Positions 9,064 through 17,894 of a stretch of 45,795 nucleotides of DNA are shown here, one piece after another. The notes beneath the pieces were generated by a model. The model saw only the letters and a program-made list of their open reading frames with translations, searched no databases and was not told the origin of the DNA. Location: the NCBI GenBank assembly GCA_946629475.1, contig CAMOXX010000001.1, positions 1-45,795 of the forward strand. The letters are read 5' to 3'. Both the position numbers and the translations under genes were made by a program. Every line of letters starts with the position of its first letter. Position 1 is the first letter of the stretch. Source of the stretch: an uncultured Blautia sp. (lineage in GTDB: Bacteria > Bacillota > Clostridia > Lachnospirales > Lachnospiraceae).

Positions 9064-9092
9064 AAAGACAGTCTGTAAAATCGACTGTCTTT
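9064..9092 (-). terminator. Rho-independent terminator after glycosyltransferase gene
   Basis: A perfect 10-bp inverted repeat (AAAGACAGTC / GACTGTCTTT) with a 9-nt loop. On the minus strand it runs into TTTTGTTTTG. It lies about 45 bp past the stop codon at 9138 and before the sugar transferase start, so it should end the two-gene glycosyltransferase transcript. Confidence 0.8.
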
Positions 9093-9137
9093 ATCTTATA
9101 ATATCTGTAACAGAATTTCAATATTTTCTTTCTCTTT

Positions 9138-10097
9138 TTATGAGGTAAAACGGAGGATGACGCTCCTCCACAGTTCCAGCTGAACCTTCAGATAGCACGA
9201 ATAATACTCAGAGTCATACGGAAACGCAGGATTCTGGCGGCTGATCCGGAACCCGTTCACAATGCCCGCCGCGTATTCCCGGCCATAACCCTTCAGAGTA
9301 AAATACAGAAGCTTAATTCCGAATCCCGCCGTAAGAAGCGGTAAATTCAGGAGGATCTGCGGCAGCGGCATATTCTTGCAGATCATATAGACATTGTTGC
9401 GGGAGGAATACCGGATTTTAAACTGGTTATACCGGGAGCCGGAGGTTCCGCTCCCCACATGCCAGACCACTGCTTTCGGCGCGTACCAGTTTTCATACCC
9501 TCTCAATCTCGCCCGGTAGCCGATATCCAGATCCTCGAGATAGGCAAAATGCTCTTCATCGAACATCCCCAGCTTTACAAGCAGGCTCTTCCGGTATATC
9601 GCCGCTCCGGCGCAGGAAGAAAAGATCTGCTCTTCCCGGTTATAGAGGGACGCGCTTTTCCCTTTTCCCCGGGCAAAGGCCCATCCGAGCGCACTGTAAA
9701 AATCTCCCGCGTCATCGAGGACCGACCTGTCATGAAAGCTGATCATTTTGGCCTGGCAGGAGAATGCCTTCCTGTGCCGTCTGACCGCCTGATACAGTTC
9801 CTTCACAAAGCTCGGCGATACCTCTGTATCGTTGTTCAGCAGAATAACGTACTTTCCGCTGCTCCTTCTGATCCCTTCGTTCACCGCCCCGGCGAATCCC
9901 CGGTTTTCCGGCAGCCGGATAATCTGTACTCCGGGATAGTTTTTCTCCGCAAAGTCACAGCTTCCGTCCGTACTTCCGTTATCTACCAGTATCATCTCAA
10001 AAGGAGGACCCTCCTGGGAAGCAAGGCTTGACAGCACGCTCTCCAGAAAGACACGTCCATTGTAATTCGGTATGATTACCGATATGATTGCAGCCAT
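9138..10097 (-). CDS. Family 2 glycosyltransferase, cell-wall glycan type
   Basis: A 319-residue family 2 glycosyltransferase. The donor-binding start is SVIIPNYNG; LVDNGSTDG and an LLNNDTEV acidic motif (the DxD position) are present, followed by a YLEDLDIGYRARL acceptor motif. A hydrophobic segment in the last third (about 255-275) may dock it to the membrane. The ATG at 10097 has GGAG about 10 bases upstream and starts 7 bp after the stop of the preceding bimodular glycosyltransferase, so the two are probably cotranscribed. Linkage and sugar are unknown. Confidence 0.9.
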   Translation of the reverse strand: MAAIISVIIPNYNGRVFLESVLSSLASQEGPPFEMILVDNGSTDGSCDFAEKNYPGVQIIRLPENRGFAGAVNEGIRRSSGKYVILLNNDTEVSPSFVKELYQAVRRHRKAFSCQAKMISFHDRSVLDDAGDFYSALGWAFARGKGKSASLYNREEQIFSSCAGAAIYRKSLLVKLGMFDEEHFAYLEDLDIGYRARLRGYENWYAPKAVVWHVGSGTSGSRYNQFKIRYSSRNNVYMICKNMPLPQILLNLPLLTAGFGIKLLYFTLKGYGREYAAGIVNGFRISRQNPAFPYDSEYYSCYLKVQLELWRSVILRFTS

Positions 10098-10104
10098 ATG
10101 GTTT

Positions 10105-11970
10105 CTACTCCGTCACCTTTTTTTCCATCCCCGGCAGGGCCTTCAGCGAGTAATTCCACTTTGTCAGGGAAAGATTCTTATTATAATACGGATCGCCCTT
10201 TTTCAGGATATCAATCCACCTTGTCCGGAAAAACTCGATCTCGCTCTGGAATCTCCTGACCTTTGCTTCATTGTCCTCAGCCCCCCGTGTCCTGGATTCC
10301 AGATGGTACATCTGTACATACGGGTCATAAACCACCAGATACCCTGCTTTGCGGATCCGCAGGCAGAAGTCCACATCATTGAAGGCAACAGCCAGCTTCT
10401 CTTCAAAGCCGCCGATCTCCGTGTAAACATCCCTGCGCACCATCATACAGGCGGCCGTGACCGCGCTCAGATCCTGAATGATGGATGCCTTATGCAGATA
10501 TCCGCTCCGGGAAGAAGGCATATCCACAAACATGTTTCCCGCAATGCCGCCGATCCCCACAACAATCCCGGCATGCTGTATCGTGTCGTTCTCATACAGC
10601 AGCTTCACTCCGACCGCGCCGGTGCCGGGTCTCTGGCAGACACCCAGCATCTCCTCGATCCAGCCCGGTGTAATGACTTCGATGTCATTGTTCAGCAGGA
10701 TCAGGTATTCACCCCGGGCATGGGATACCGCGAAATTATTGATCGCACTGTAGTTGAAAGGTTTCCGGTACCGGAAAAGGCGGATGTCCGGTTCCTTCGA
10801 GAGCTCGCGGTAGTACCGGAAGATTTCGTCCGTGGTGCTGTTGTTCTCGGCGATGAGAATCTCGTAGTTTGGGTATGTTGTCTTTTTGCGGATCGAGTCG
10901 ATACAGTTTTTCAGCGTTTCCTTTTCATCCTTGTTCGGAATCACGATCGATACGAGCGGCTGGCCGTGAACCGGATACTTCACCCGGTAAAAGCCGTAGT
11001 CAGGGGTGTGGGAAACGGTTCCCTGTACACCTGTTCTTAAAAGGTGCTCCTCGATCGCGCGCCGCCCCGCCTCATAGGCATACATCTTGCTTGCCGGATT
11101 GTCGGCCGTTGAAGCCCGGTGGGTCCTCCAGTGATAGAGAATCTCCGGAATATGCACAATTTCCCTCGCTTTTTCCGTGCAGCGGAGGATCAGGTCATAG
11201 TCCTGCGCCCCGTCAAAGGACTCCCGGAAGCCTCCGGTCTCCCGGAGCAGGGCCGTCCTTGCGACAAAGAAATGGCAGATATAATTGTTGGAAAGAAGCA
11301 GGTCGGGATTATAGTCCGGCTTCAGGTGGGGCTGATAATGCTCTGAAAGATCCGCCGTCACCTTATCCTCATCCGTATAAACAATATCACAGTCCGGATG
11401 GTTTCGAACCGCCAGCGCCGTCTCATAGAGCGCGTTCGGAGCGAGGAGGTCATCGTGGTCGAGGAGCCCCGTAAATTCTCCGGCAGCCATTTTCAGAGCC
11501 TGGTTTGAGTTTCCGGCAATCCCCAGGTTTTCGGAAAGGTCAAGAACCCTGATGCGCTTATCCCTGCCCGCATACTCCTTCAGGACACGCGCCATATCCG
11601 GATCATCCGGACTTCCGTTTACGATGCAGAGTTCCCAGTTCGGATACGTCTGCGCCAGAACAGAGTCCATCATCTGCCTCAGATACGCCTCCGGCGTGCG
11701 GAAGGCAGGAACCGCAATACTGATTTTAACCCCGTTTTTCACAGTGCTCCTGCGCTGCCTGGAAAGAACCGTTTCGTCCGGCATGTAAGCCGGATACCAG
11801 ACATCATACGGGACCTCCTCCGGCTCAAGCCGCTCCTGCAGCCGGATCCAGAATTCCTTCGGTCCATAATGCCGTAAGTAAAGCAGTCCCTTTTTGATCA
11901 TGTAGGGCGACAGGCGGCTCATCAGTTTCCGCCATTCAATTTTCCCTCCTGTGCCTTTCTCCTGCGGCAT
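10105..11970 (-). CDS. Bimodular family 2 glycosyltransferase
   Basis: A 621-residue protein with two complete family 2 glycosyltransferase modules. The first starts at about residue 70 (ISIAVPAF, then GLLDHDDLLAP as its DxD region and QDYDLILR as acceptor motif). The second starts near residue 340 (VSIVIPNKDE, LLNNDIEV, NDVDFCLRIRKAGY). Such tandem enzymes usually add two sugars, or a repeating disaccharide, to a surface polysaccharide. The start at 11970 has GGGGAG four bases upstream; an ATG-less extension to 12000 is open but lacks a site. A possible TATAAT lies at 12030-12025 on this strand, beside the promoter of the divergent carboxypeptidase gene. Confidence 0.9.
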   Translation of the reverse strand: MPQEKGTGGKIEWRKLMSRLSPYMIKKGLLYLRHYGPKEFWIRLQERLEPEEVPYDVWYPAYMPDETVLSRQRRSTVKNGVKISIAVPAFRTPEAYLRQMMDSVLAQTYPNWELCIVNGSPDDPDMARVLKEYAGRDKRIRVLDLSENLGIAGNSNQALKMAAGEFTGLLDHDDLLAPNALYETALAVRNHPDCDIVYTDEDKVTADLSEHYQPHLKPDYNPDLLLSNNYICHFFVARTALLRETGGFRESFDGAQDYDLILRCTEKAREIVHIPEILYHWRTHRASTADNPASKMYAYEAGRRAIEEHLLRTGVQGTVSHTPDYGFYRVKYPVHGQPLVSIVIPNKDEKETLKNCIDSIRKKTTYPNYEILIAENNSTTDEIFRYYRELSKEPDIRLFRYRKPFNYSAINNFAVSHARGEYLILLNNDIEVITPGWIEEMLGVCQRPGTGAVGVKLLYENDTIQHAGIVVGIGGIAGNMFVDMPSSRSGYLHKASIIQDLSAVTAACMMVRRDVYTEIGGFEEKLAVAFNDVDFCLRIRKAGYLVVYDPYVQMYHLESRTRGAEDNEAKVRRFQSEIEFFRTRWIDILKKGDPYYNKNLSLTKWNYSLKALPGMEKKVTE

Positions 11971-12034
11971 GATACTCCCCTCTCCATCATATTTTACCAA
12001 AGTATGAAGTTATTGTAACATTACATTATATTTT

Positions 12035-12064
12035 TTGCAAGGAAAGCATGAACTGTGTTATAGT
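12035..12064 (+). promoter_or_regulatory. Promoter of the carboxypeptidase-like gene
   Basis: TTGCAA (12035-12040), an 18-nt spacer and TATAGT (12059-12064) lie about 40 nt upstream of the ATG at 12104. A second TATAAT follows at 12071-12076 without a good -35. The region is divergent: the minus strand has its own TATAAT at 12030-12025 for the glycosyltransferase, so the two promoters nearly overlap. Confidence 0.5.
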
Positions 12065-12103
12065 ATAAGATATAATTTTTACAGACTGGAGCTTTTAGAA
12101 GCG

Positions 12104-13615
12104 ATGAATACCAAACAGAAACAAGCGCTTTTTGCTGCCGCGGCCTTATTGTTCTCACAATGTCCTGCACTGTCCGCTTTCGGTGAGGATTATTACACCG
12201 ATTACGGTTACAGCGAAGAGGAATACTACTATAATGAGGATTCCTCAGACGGATACTACTATGATGATTCAGGGTCTTACTATGATGATTCCGGATCCTA
12301 TGATACTTACGATACTTATGATACTTACGATACCTATTCTGACTACCAGGAAAATGATTATACGGAGGAAGAATCTGCCGTGAGTGAGGGATCCGAAGAA
12401 TCGGAAAGCGAAAAGGCAGAAGATGTGGTGGAAATCCCCCCGTTTGATCCGGAAAATATTGTTCAGGGCGAAATCATTACCAACAAGATCCCTGACTGGC
12501 CAAAGGGTCCTTCCATCGAATGCGCCTCGGCCATTCTGATTGAGGATTCTACCGGCACTGTCCTGTATTCGTCCGATTCTGACATAATGTACTATCCTTC
12601 CAGCCCGGTTAAAATCATGACCTGCCTGCTCGCCCTGGAAAACTGTGATCTCTCGGAGGAAGTCACTTTTACCGAAACCGGCGTTTCCGGAGCAACGGAC
12701 GGAGCAACCAACATTGCCGCGCAGGTGGACGAGGTTTTCACGGTTGAACAGTGCCTGTACGCCATCATGCTTTCTTCCGCAAATGATGCCTCCCTGCAGA
12801 TTGCAGAGTACGTCGGCGGAACGGTGGACTTTTTTGTGGAGATGATGAATGACAAGGCACTCTCCCTTGGCTGCAATGGAACAGTATTTACCAACCCGAC
12901 AGGCCTCTCCGACCCGGCTCAGCATACCACGGCACATGATCTCGCCCTGATCATGCAGGCAGCAATGAAGAACGAGACCTTTCGTCAGATTGCCTCAGCA
13001 AACACATACACCATTCCGCCCACCAATTTATCGGGCGGTGAGCGAAACCTGACCAATACCTTCACGATGACCGACCCGGGAAGTGCGGGATACTATTCAG
13101 GGACCCTTGCCGGAAAAGAGGGCTACACCAGTCAGTCCGGCAGTGTTCTTGTATGTACGGCAGAGAGGGATGGAATCAGCCTGACCTGCGCCGTAATGCG
13201 CGGCGAAGCCGAAAATACCGACGCACAGGCTGCGGCTCTTCTTGATTACGGTTTTTTTAATTTCAGGCTGATGGATCTCGGCTATCGGGATTTCAATGTG
13301 ATAGATGGCGGCAAAGTATGCGTCCCCATCGGCACGATAACCAGCCAGGTCGAGATGGAGGATACGCTGAACGAAAACAATGAATATTCCCGCCAGTATA
13401 CCTTTGGCGGAAATCCCGTCGGAACCGCTACCGCCCTGATCGTGGAGGAAGAGGAGGATCCCGCCATAGCGGACGGGCAGAAGCACATGGAGGAGGCTCG
13501 GGAAAACTCGCAGAAGCAGAGCATTGTTCCATACATCATAATCATTGCAGCCGGACTGCTGCTGATCGGGTTTGTGATCACCAGAATTGTTGCTGCGGCA
13601 AAAAAGAACAGTTAA
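12104..13615 (+). CDS. D-alanyl-D-alanine carboxypeptidase-like protein (PBP5 family)
   Basis: A 503-residue exported S11-family protein. A signal peptide (about 1-26) is followed by an unusual Tyr/Asp/Ser-rich repeat segment (about 29-85) and an acidic linker. The carboxypeptidase domain (about 135-400) comes next, then a C-terminal membrane helix with a basic tail (about 475-498). S-x-x-K is present as Ser167-Lys170 and S-x-N as Ser225-Asn227. The third motif, normally KTG, reads KEG (GKEGYTSQSG). Family members trim the terminal D-Ala of peptidoglycan stem peptides. The Thr to Glu change in the third motif makes activity or specificity uncertain. The ATG at 12104 is a choice; the upstream site (GGAG, 12 bases) is weak. 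It is divergent from the glycosyltransferase genes. Confidence 0.85.
   Translation: MNTKQKQALFAAAALLFSQCPALSAFGEDYYTDYGYSEEEYYYNEDSSDGYYYDDSGSYYDDSGSYDTYDTYDTYDTYSDYQENDYTEEESAVSEGSEESESEKAEDVVEIPPFDPENIVQGEIITNKIPDWPKGPSIECASAILIEDSTGTVLYSSDSDIMYYPSSPVKIMTCLLALENCDLSEEVTFTETGVSGATDGATNIAAQVDEVFTVEQCLYAIMLSSANDASLQIAEYVGGTVDFFVEMMNDKALSLGCNGTVFTNPTGLSDPAQHTTAHDLALIMQAAMKNETFRQIASANTYTIPPTNLSGGERNLTNTFTMTDPGSAGYYSGTLAGKEGYTSQSGSVLVCTAERDGISLTCAVMRGEAENTDAQAAALLDYGFFNFRLMDLGYRDFNVIDGGKVCVPIGTITSQVEMEDTLNENNEYSRQYTFGGNPVGTATALIVEEEEDPAIADGQKHMEEARENSQKQSIVPYIIIIAAGLLLIGFVITRIVAAAKKNS
12257..12337 (+). repeat. In-frame tandem repeats encoding Tyr/Asp-rich segment
   Basis: Two 21-bp copies (12257-12277 and 12278-12298, differing at a few bases) are followed by four 9-bp units from 12299 to 12334 (TATGATACT/TACGATACT alternating). 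All keep the reading frame of the carboxypeptidase gene and encode repeated Tyr-Asp-Thr. Copy-number change would alter linker length without a frameshift. Confidence 0.85.
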
Positions 13616-13627
13616 TATATTAAAAAG

Positions 13628-13654
13628 CAGCGGGGAAAATCCCCGCTGTCTTTT
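13628..13654. terminator. Bidirectional terminator between carboxypeptidase and BMC operon
   Basis: A perfect 8-bp GC-rich stem (CAGCGGGG / CCCCGCTG, extendable by an A-T pair) with a 3-5 nt loop. It is flanked by TCTTTTATT on the plus side and CTTTTTAATA on the minus side. It lies 13 bp past the plus-strand stop at 13615 and abuts the minus-strand stop at 13656, so it can end both converging transcripts. Confidence 0.9.
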
Positions 13655-13655
13655 A

Positions 13656-14804
13656 TTATGCCCACAGCTTTGCGTATATTTTCATAATCTCCTGCTTTGT
13701 CGGCGTTTTCGGGTTGGTTGCCGTGCAGGCGTCTGCCAGAGCCGCCTCCGCCATCGTTTCGATCGCGCCGAAATAGTCCTCGGGGGCAATGGTACGCAGC
13801 TCCTGGATGGTCGTGGGAATGTTCATTTCCTTCTGCATCAGCTGGATCCAGTTTACCAGGGAACGAACCGTCATGACCTTATTGAAGTTGCTGAGCCCCA
13901 GTACATGGGCAATCGTGGAATAGCGTTTTACGGAAGGATGGTACTCCTTCTGGCTCCTGCTGTACTTGTCAATTTCGGAATTGTATTCAATAACGTGGGG
14001 CAGAAGCATGGCATTCGCCCGCCCGTGCGGAACATGGAACAATGCTCCGAGCTGATGCGCCATACTGTGCGTGATCCCGAGGCCGGCTGTGTTGAAGGAA
14101 AGCCCGGCAAGGCAGGAAGCCACGTGCATTTTCTGACGCGCATGCATGTCATTTCCGTCCAGATATGCCCTCAGCAGGAACACCCCGCATATCTCGATGG
14201 ATTTTTCCGCGAGGGCTGCCGAGAATTCATTGTGCGCCGTACTCACATAGCTCTCCACCGCGTGTGTAAATACATCCATTCCGGTATCTGCCGTCACCGA
14301 AGGCGGTACCGAACGCACAAGCTCTGCATCCAGGATGGCCTCCTCCGCCGTAAGGCTGTCGGCAACCAGCGGGTATTTGACATGATGCTCTGTATCGTTC
14401 ACCACCGCAAAGGAAGTTACTTCCGACCCGGTTCCGCTCGTCGTCGGAACCGCGATCATGGCAACATGGGCGTACGGGTTGATCTTCAGGGCAAATTCAC
14501 GGATTGCCTTTGCAGAATCGATTGCAGAGCCGCCGCCAACCGAAACAACCGCCTCCGGCTGATACTCGAGAAATTTCCGTACCCCGGCTGCAATTTTATC
14601 GAGGGGCGCGTCCGGCACCACATCAAAGAAAAGATCAAACTCTTTTCCGGCCTTCTTGAGAGGTTCCGTAATCAGGTCGATCATCCGGCTTTCCACCACA
14701 TAGGGATCCGTGATAATCAGCACACGCTGATACGGTATCTCCGTCAGTCGGTTAAGGGAGTTCTCCCCAAAGTGAATCGCTGTCCTCATTTCAAAAGTCT
14801 GCAC
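13656..14804 (-). CDS. pduQ: Iron-containing alcohol dehydrogenase, PduQ-like
   Basis: A 382-residue group III (iron) alcohol dehydrogenase. It has the N-terminal NAD-binding GGGSAIDSAK and the metal-site segments DVFTHAVE and SMAHQLGALFHVPHG, which supply the Asp and His ligands. In Pdu microcompartments PduQ reduces propionaldehyde to 1-propanol and regenerates NAD. Here, given the aldolase, the likely substrate is lactaldehyde (product 1,2-propanediol), but this is inference. No encapsulation peptide is visible at either end. The start is a GTG at 14804, favoured by AGGTGAG six bases upstream; an ATG at 14789 is the alternative. It is the last gene of the BMC operon, 16 bp after deoR, and ends at the bidirectional terminator. 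Confidence 0.88.
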   Translation of the reverse strand: MQTFEMRTAIHFGENSLNRLTEIPYQRVLIITDPYVVESRMIDLITEPLKKAGKEFDLFFDVVPDAPLDKIAAGVRKFLEYQPEAVVSVGGGSAIDSAKAIREFALKINPYAHVAMIAVPTTSGTGSEVTSFAVVNDTEHHVKYPLVADSLTAEEAILDAELVRSVPPSVTADTGMDVFTHAVESYVSTAHNEFSAALAEKSIEICGVFLLRAYLDGNDMHARQKMHVASCLAGLSFNTAGLGITHSMAHQLGALFHVPHGRANAMLLPHVIEYNSEIDKYSRSQKEYHPSVKRYSTIAHVLGLSNFNKVMTVRSLVNWIQLMQKEMNIPTTIQELRTIAPEDYFGAIETMAEAALADACTATNPKTPTKQEIMKIYAKLWA

Positions 14805-14820
14805 GTTTTCTCACCTGTCC

Positions 14821-15612
14821 TCATGTATGATCGCCGAAGCGGGCGTCCTCCTCCGGGTACAGGCATTCCACACCTGCCTCGTCAAATTTCGCAAGCCATT
14901 CCTGCGGCGGTTTTTCATCTGTAATAATCGTATCAATATCCCGGAGGCTGCCGCATACGGCAAATGCCTTCTGGTCAAATTTTGTGTGATCCGCTGCAAG
15001 AATCCTCTTCTTGCCGGAACAAAGCATCGATTTTTTGGCACTTGCGATTATGTCCCGGGACTCCATAATTCCATGATTCATATCCAGAGCCTTGCAGGAA
15101 CAGAACACCTTATCCAGATAATAGGAGCGGATGATCTCCTCCGTGCGGGACCCGAAAAAGGCCAGAAAGCCCTCCTGCATCGTTCCGCCGGTGGAAATAA
15201 TATTCCAGCCCGCCGTATCGGAGAGTTCCAGCAGAACCTCCACGGAATTGGTCAGTACGGTAAGCCTTTCTTTTTCTTTAAGCGCCCTGGCGATAAATAC
15301 CGCGGTTGAACTCGCATCGAGAAAAATGTGGTCCCCTGCCTTAATCATGGAAGCCGCAATTTCCGCCATCCGGTGCTTTCCCGAAATATTCTGGTTCTTC
15401 CGGATATTGAACGGAAGATCAATGTTGAAATCCTCGTTGATCACGGCACCGCCATAGCTTTTGGTAGCGATCCCGTCCCTCTCGAGCTTGTCCAGGTCTC
15501 TCCGGATCGTCTCCTCAGACACACCGAATATCTGGCTCAGTTCACTTACAACGACTCTTTTTTCCTCATGAAGCTTTTGAAGAATCAGATTGCGTCTCTC
15601 CAGTGCAAGCAT
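14821..15612 (-). CDS. DeoR-family transcriptional regulator
   Basis: A 263-residue regulator with an N-terminal DeoR winged helix-turn-helix (about 5-57, including VSELSQIFGVSEETIRRDLD). The C-terminal sensor domain (about 75-235) is of the sugar-phosphate-binding type (FLDASSTA, LTNSVEVLLEL, STGG). DeoR proteins usually repress sugar catabolic operons and are released by a phosphorylated sugar, matching a BMC fed by a sugar phosphate aldolase. AGGAGG lies five bases before the ATG. It is embedded in the operon it probably controls, so autoregulation is likely. A candidate operator is described at 24609-24626 and 23521-23538. Confidence 0.9.
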   Translation of the reverse strand: MLALERRNLILQKLHEEKRVVVSELSQIFGVSEETIRRDLDKLERDGIATKSYGGAVINEDFNIDLPFNIRKNQNISGKHRMAEIAASMIKAGDHIFLDASSTAVFIARALKEKERLTVLTNSVEVLLELSDTAGWNIISTGGTMQEGFLAFFGSRTEEIIRSYYLDKVFCSCKALDMNHGIMESRDIIASAKKSMLCSGKKRILAADHTKFDQKAFAVCGSLRDIDTIITDEKPPQEWLAKFDEAGVECLYPEEDARFGDHT

Positions 15613-15654
15613 AACTTCCTCCTGCTGAAAACTGTCAGGAACGCTGTCTGTTCA

Positions 15655-16203
15655 CTATAAAATCGTGTCAATCATCCTCCGGTCGGGGTGAGCAATAACA
15701 GACGAATCAAGATACATACCCTTAGCGGCTACAAGATCGCTGGCCCTCTGGATGGATGCTTCCACCGCTGAGACCTCCCCGGTCAGCAGCATATACGACT
15801 TGCCGCACATGCCCTTCGCGATTCTGAGCTCGATCAGGTCCACAATCGCAGTCTTGGCTGCCTGGTCCGCAGCTTCAATGATGGAAGCCGCATCATACGT
15901 TTCAAGGATCCCCAGCGCGCTGATTTCCTCAACTTTGGTTGTCCCGTAAATTGCAGGGAAAATCGACTCATGCGGATTGCCGAGAACGAAGCTGTCGATG
16001 CATTTTTCCTCATACTTGGAGGTGGCCGCTTCCACAGCTGCCTTTACCGCGCTGAGATCGCCTGTGATCAGCGCAATGTATTTACCCGGACATACTGTCT
16101 GAGCCTCGATGATTTCAACCTCGGATGTTTTCACCATCACATCCGCCGCAGTGATACCGCTCGCGGTCGTCTTAAATTCAATCATTCCGATTGCTTTACT
16201 CAT
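15655..16203 (-). CDS. pduT: PduT-like tandem BMC-domain shell protein (BMC-T)
   Basis: A 182-residue shell protein made of two fused BMC domains (about 4-90 and 96-180) that should trimerise into a pseudohexameric tile. Starting at the ATG 16203 (AAAGGAC nine bases upstream) places a cysteine at position 38 in the VCPGKY loop. That is the position of the residue in PduT that binds a [4Fe-4S] cluster at the trimer centre. PduT is thought to pass electrons across the shell, working with PduS, whose gene lies immediately upstream (16 bp). Two longer starts (GTG 16212) would put the initiation codon on the ribosome binding site. It is the only BMC-T protein in the locus. Confidence 0.93.
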   Translation of the reverse strand: MSKAIGMIEFKTTASGITAADVMVKTSEVEIIEAQTVCPGKYIALITGDLSAVKAAVEAATSKYEEKCIDSFVLGNPHESIFPAIYGTTKVEEISALGILETYDAASIIEAADQAAKTAIVDLIELRIAKGMCGKSYMLLTGEVSAVEASIQRASDLVAAKGMYLDSSVIAHPDRRMIDTIL

Positions 16204-16219
16204 TTCGTGCACGTCCTTT

Positions 16220-17548
16220 CTACACTGCTGCTATCACAACATGACGGTCCGTCACTTCAGTTACTTTTCCACAGATCGGCGCGTGAATGCCCACGCTCAG
16301 GCCCTGGGCCGGTTCCGCGATCATCTGGGAGCGCGTCACAGTATCTCCGGGCTTCACAATTGCTTTTGCCGGCGCGCCGATGTGCTGGCTCAGAAGAACC
16401 CTGACCTTCGGTACAGCGACAAGCTCTTCTTTCATAGGAGCTTCTTTATCATATTTTGTAAGCCCAAGCCTCGCCATCAGCCTTTCTTCCGGAACCTTCC
16501 GGTACTCCCGGGATTCACGCACGGGAACCGGCTGCACGCCCTGAGGCGGACGGACTCCTTTCGTGCGGAGACCTGCTTTCATATCAGCGAGAAGTGTTCT
16601 CGGAGCCAGGCTCTGCGGACAGGAGTACATTTCGCACACACCGCAGGAGCTGCAGAAGCTTGCATTGATGTAAGGATTGAGATCCTGGAAATCCTGGTTC
16701 GACGCTGCGCGCATAAAGCGTGCCGGATCAATCGGATGTCCAAGGTTGTTACGCGGACAGAGGTCTGTGCAGGTGTTGCACTGACAGCAGATCGAAGCCG
16801 CTCTTTTCAGGTCGATGGAAGAAGTTCTGTTCTTCTTCGATATGATAACATGGTCCTCCGGAAGGACCAGGATTGCATTCGTCGTTTTTGTCACCGGCTC
16901 ATCGCCATTCCCGATCCGTCCCATCATCGGTCCTCCGACAAAATAGACAGGAGCATCGGTCGTCACTTTACCGGCGCACGCCACCACTTCATCCAGCGTT
17001 GTTCCAAGAGGAACGCGGACGGTAACCGGATCCGAAACCTCGGCTACAACGGAGACGTATTTGTCCATAACAGGCTTTCCCTGTTCAACTGCTCTGTAAA
17101 TATTGTAAATGGTTTCCACATTGAAAACCGCGACGCCCTGCTCAATCGGCAGGCCGCCCGGACGCACCACACGTCCTGTCGCTTCGTAAATAAGAACCAC
17201 CTCATCGCCCATCGGATATACTTCCTCCAGAAGATGAATTCTCATCTCCGGGAACTCTTCGATATGGGCTTTCAGCGCGTTCACTGTCTGTACATAGGAT
17301 TTTTTAATCCCGATAATAGCCTCGGATGCTCCGACTGTCTCAGCAATCATATGGAATGTCTGCATGATCTCATAAGCATGATGCTGAAGGAGCTGCCTGT
17401 GCAGTTTCAGCAGCGGTTCGCACTCTGCACAGTTCATCAGAATCGTGTTGGCTTTATCGCTGATCTTCATATATGTGGGAAAACCTGCGCCGCCCGCGCC
17501 GACCACACCATTTTCCTGTATGATTTTCTGTAATTCCCTGATATCCAT
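16220..17548 (-). CDS. pduS: PduS-like RnfC-family flavo/iron-sulfur oxidoreductase
   Basis: A 442-residue RnfC-like protein. Residues 17-25 (GAGGAGFPT) form the nucleotide-binding loop; a SLBB-type region follows, then two 4Fe-4S sites (Cys254, 257, 260, 264 and Cys299, 302, 305, 310). A C-terminal barrel-sandwich segment (about 365-440) completes it. PduS in propanediol microcompartments is an NADH-dependent cobalamin reductase that binds PduT. No cobalamin enzyme is encoded in this window, so here it more likely moves electrons from NADH to or through PduT; this is inference. The ATG at 17548 has GGAG seven bases upstream and lies 4 bp after the eutN stop. Confidence 0.92.
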   Translation of the reverse strand: MDIRELQKIIQENGVVGAGGAGFPTYMKISDKANTILMNCAECEPLLKLHRQLLQHHAYEIMQTFHMIAETVGASEAIIGIKKSYVQTVNALKAHIEEFPEMRIHLLEEVYPMGDEVVLIYEATGRVVRPGGLPIEQGVAVFNVETIYNIYRAVEQGKPVMDKYVSVVAEVSDPVTVRVPLGTTLDEVVACAGKVTTDAPVYFVGGPMMGRIGNGDEPVTKTTNAILVLPEDHVIISKKNRTSSIDLKRAASICCQCNTCTDLCPRNNLGHPIDPARFMRAASNQDFQDLNPYINASFCSSCGVCEMYSCPQSLAPRTLLADMKAGLRTKGVRPPQGVQPVPVRESREYRKVPEERLMARLGLTKYDKEAPMKEELVAVPKVRVLLSQHIGAPAKAIVKPGDTVTRSQMIAEPAQGLSVGIHAPICGKVTEVTDRHVVIAAV

Positions 17549-17552
17549 GGCG

Positions 17553-17819
17553 CTACTCCAATCCCGCACCGTCATCAATGATGCCGACGATCGCCGCATC
17601 TACCGGTGCCGTTTCCATGTCGCATCCTACCCTGGCTGCGCTTCCCTGTGCCACAAGTACATATTCGCCGATTCCTGCCCCGATGATATCAATCGCGACA
17701 ATCTGTCCGGCCCCGCCCTCTTTCGATTTCAGCGGCTCAACTATCATGAATTTGCTCCCGATAAGCTTTTCGCTTTTCCGTGTTGAAACAATGCTGCCGA
17801 CCACCTTGCCTGCAATCAT
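17553..17819 (-). CDS. eutN: EutN/CcmL-type pentameric vertex protein (BMC-P)
   Basis: An 88-residue BMC-P protein (starts MIAGKVVGSIVSTRK, then a conserved GAGIGEYVLV segment with GSAAR). BMC-P pentamers cap the twelve vertices of the shell. The start at 17819 is set by GGGAGG five bases upstream; an open extension to 17915 is not BMC-like. It sits between pduL and pduS, and a strong hairpin lies in the 131-bp gap upstream. It is the only vertex protein in the locus. Confidence 0.93.
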   Translation of the reverse strand: MIAGKVVGSIVSTRKSEKLIGSKFMIVEPLKSKEGGAGQIVAIDIIGAGIGEYVLVAQGSAARVGCDMETAPVDAAIVGIIDDGAGLE

Positions 17820-17894
17820 AAGGGCCTCCCTGATATTAAAAGAATGTAACGGTTCGCGTATCTGTAAAGGTACTGAACTGATACAAAAGCTCAC

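Noticed and set aside
16109..17533. 474-codon plus-strand ORF opposite pduS
   Set aside because: Antisense shadow; pduS on the other strand has intact Fe-S motifs and a good start.
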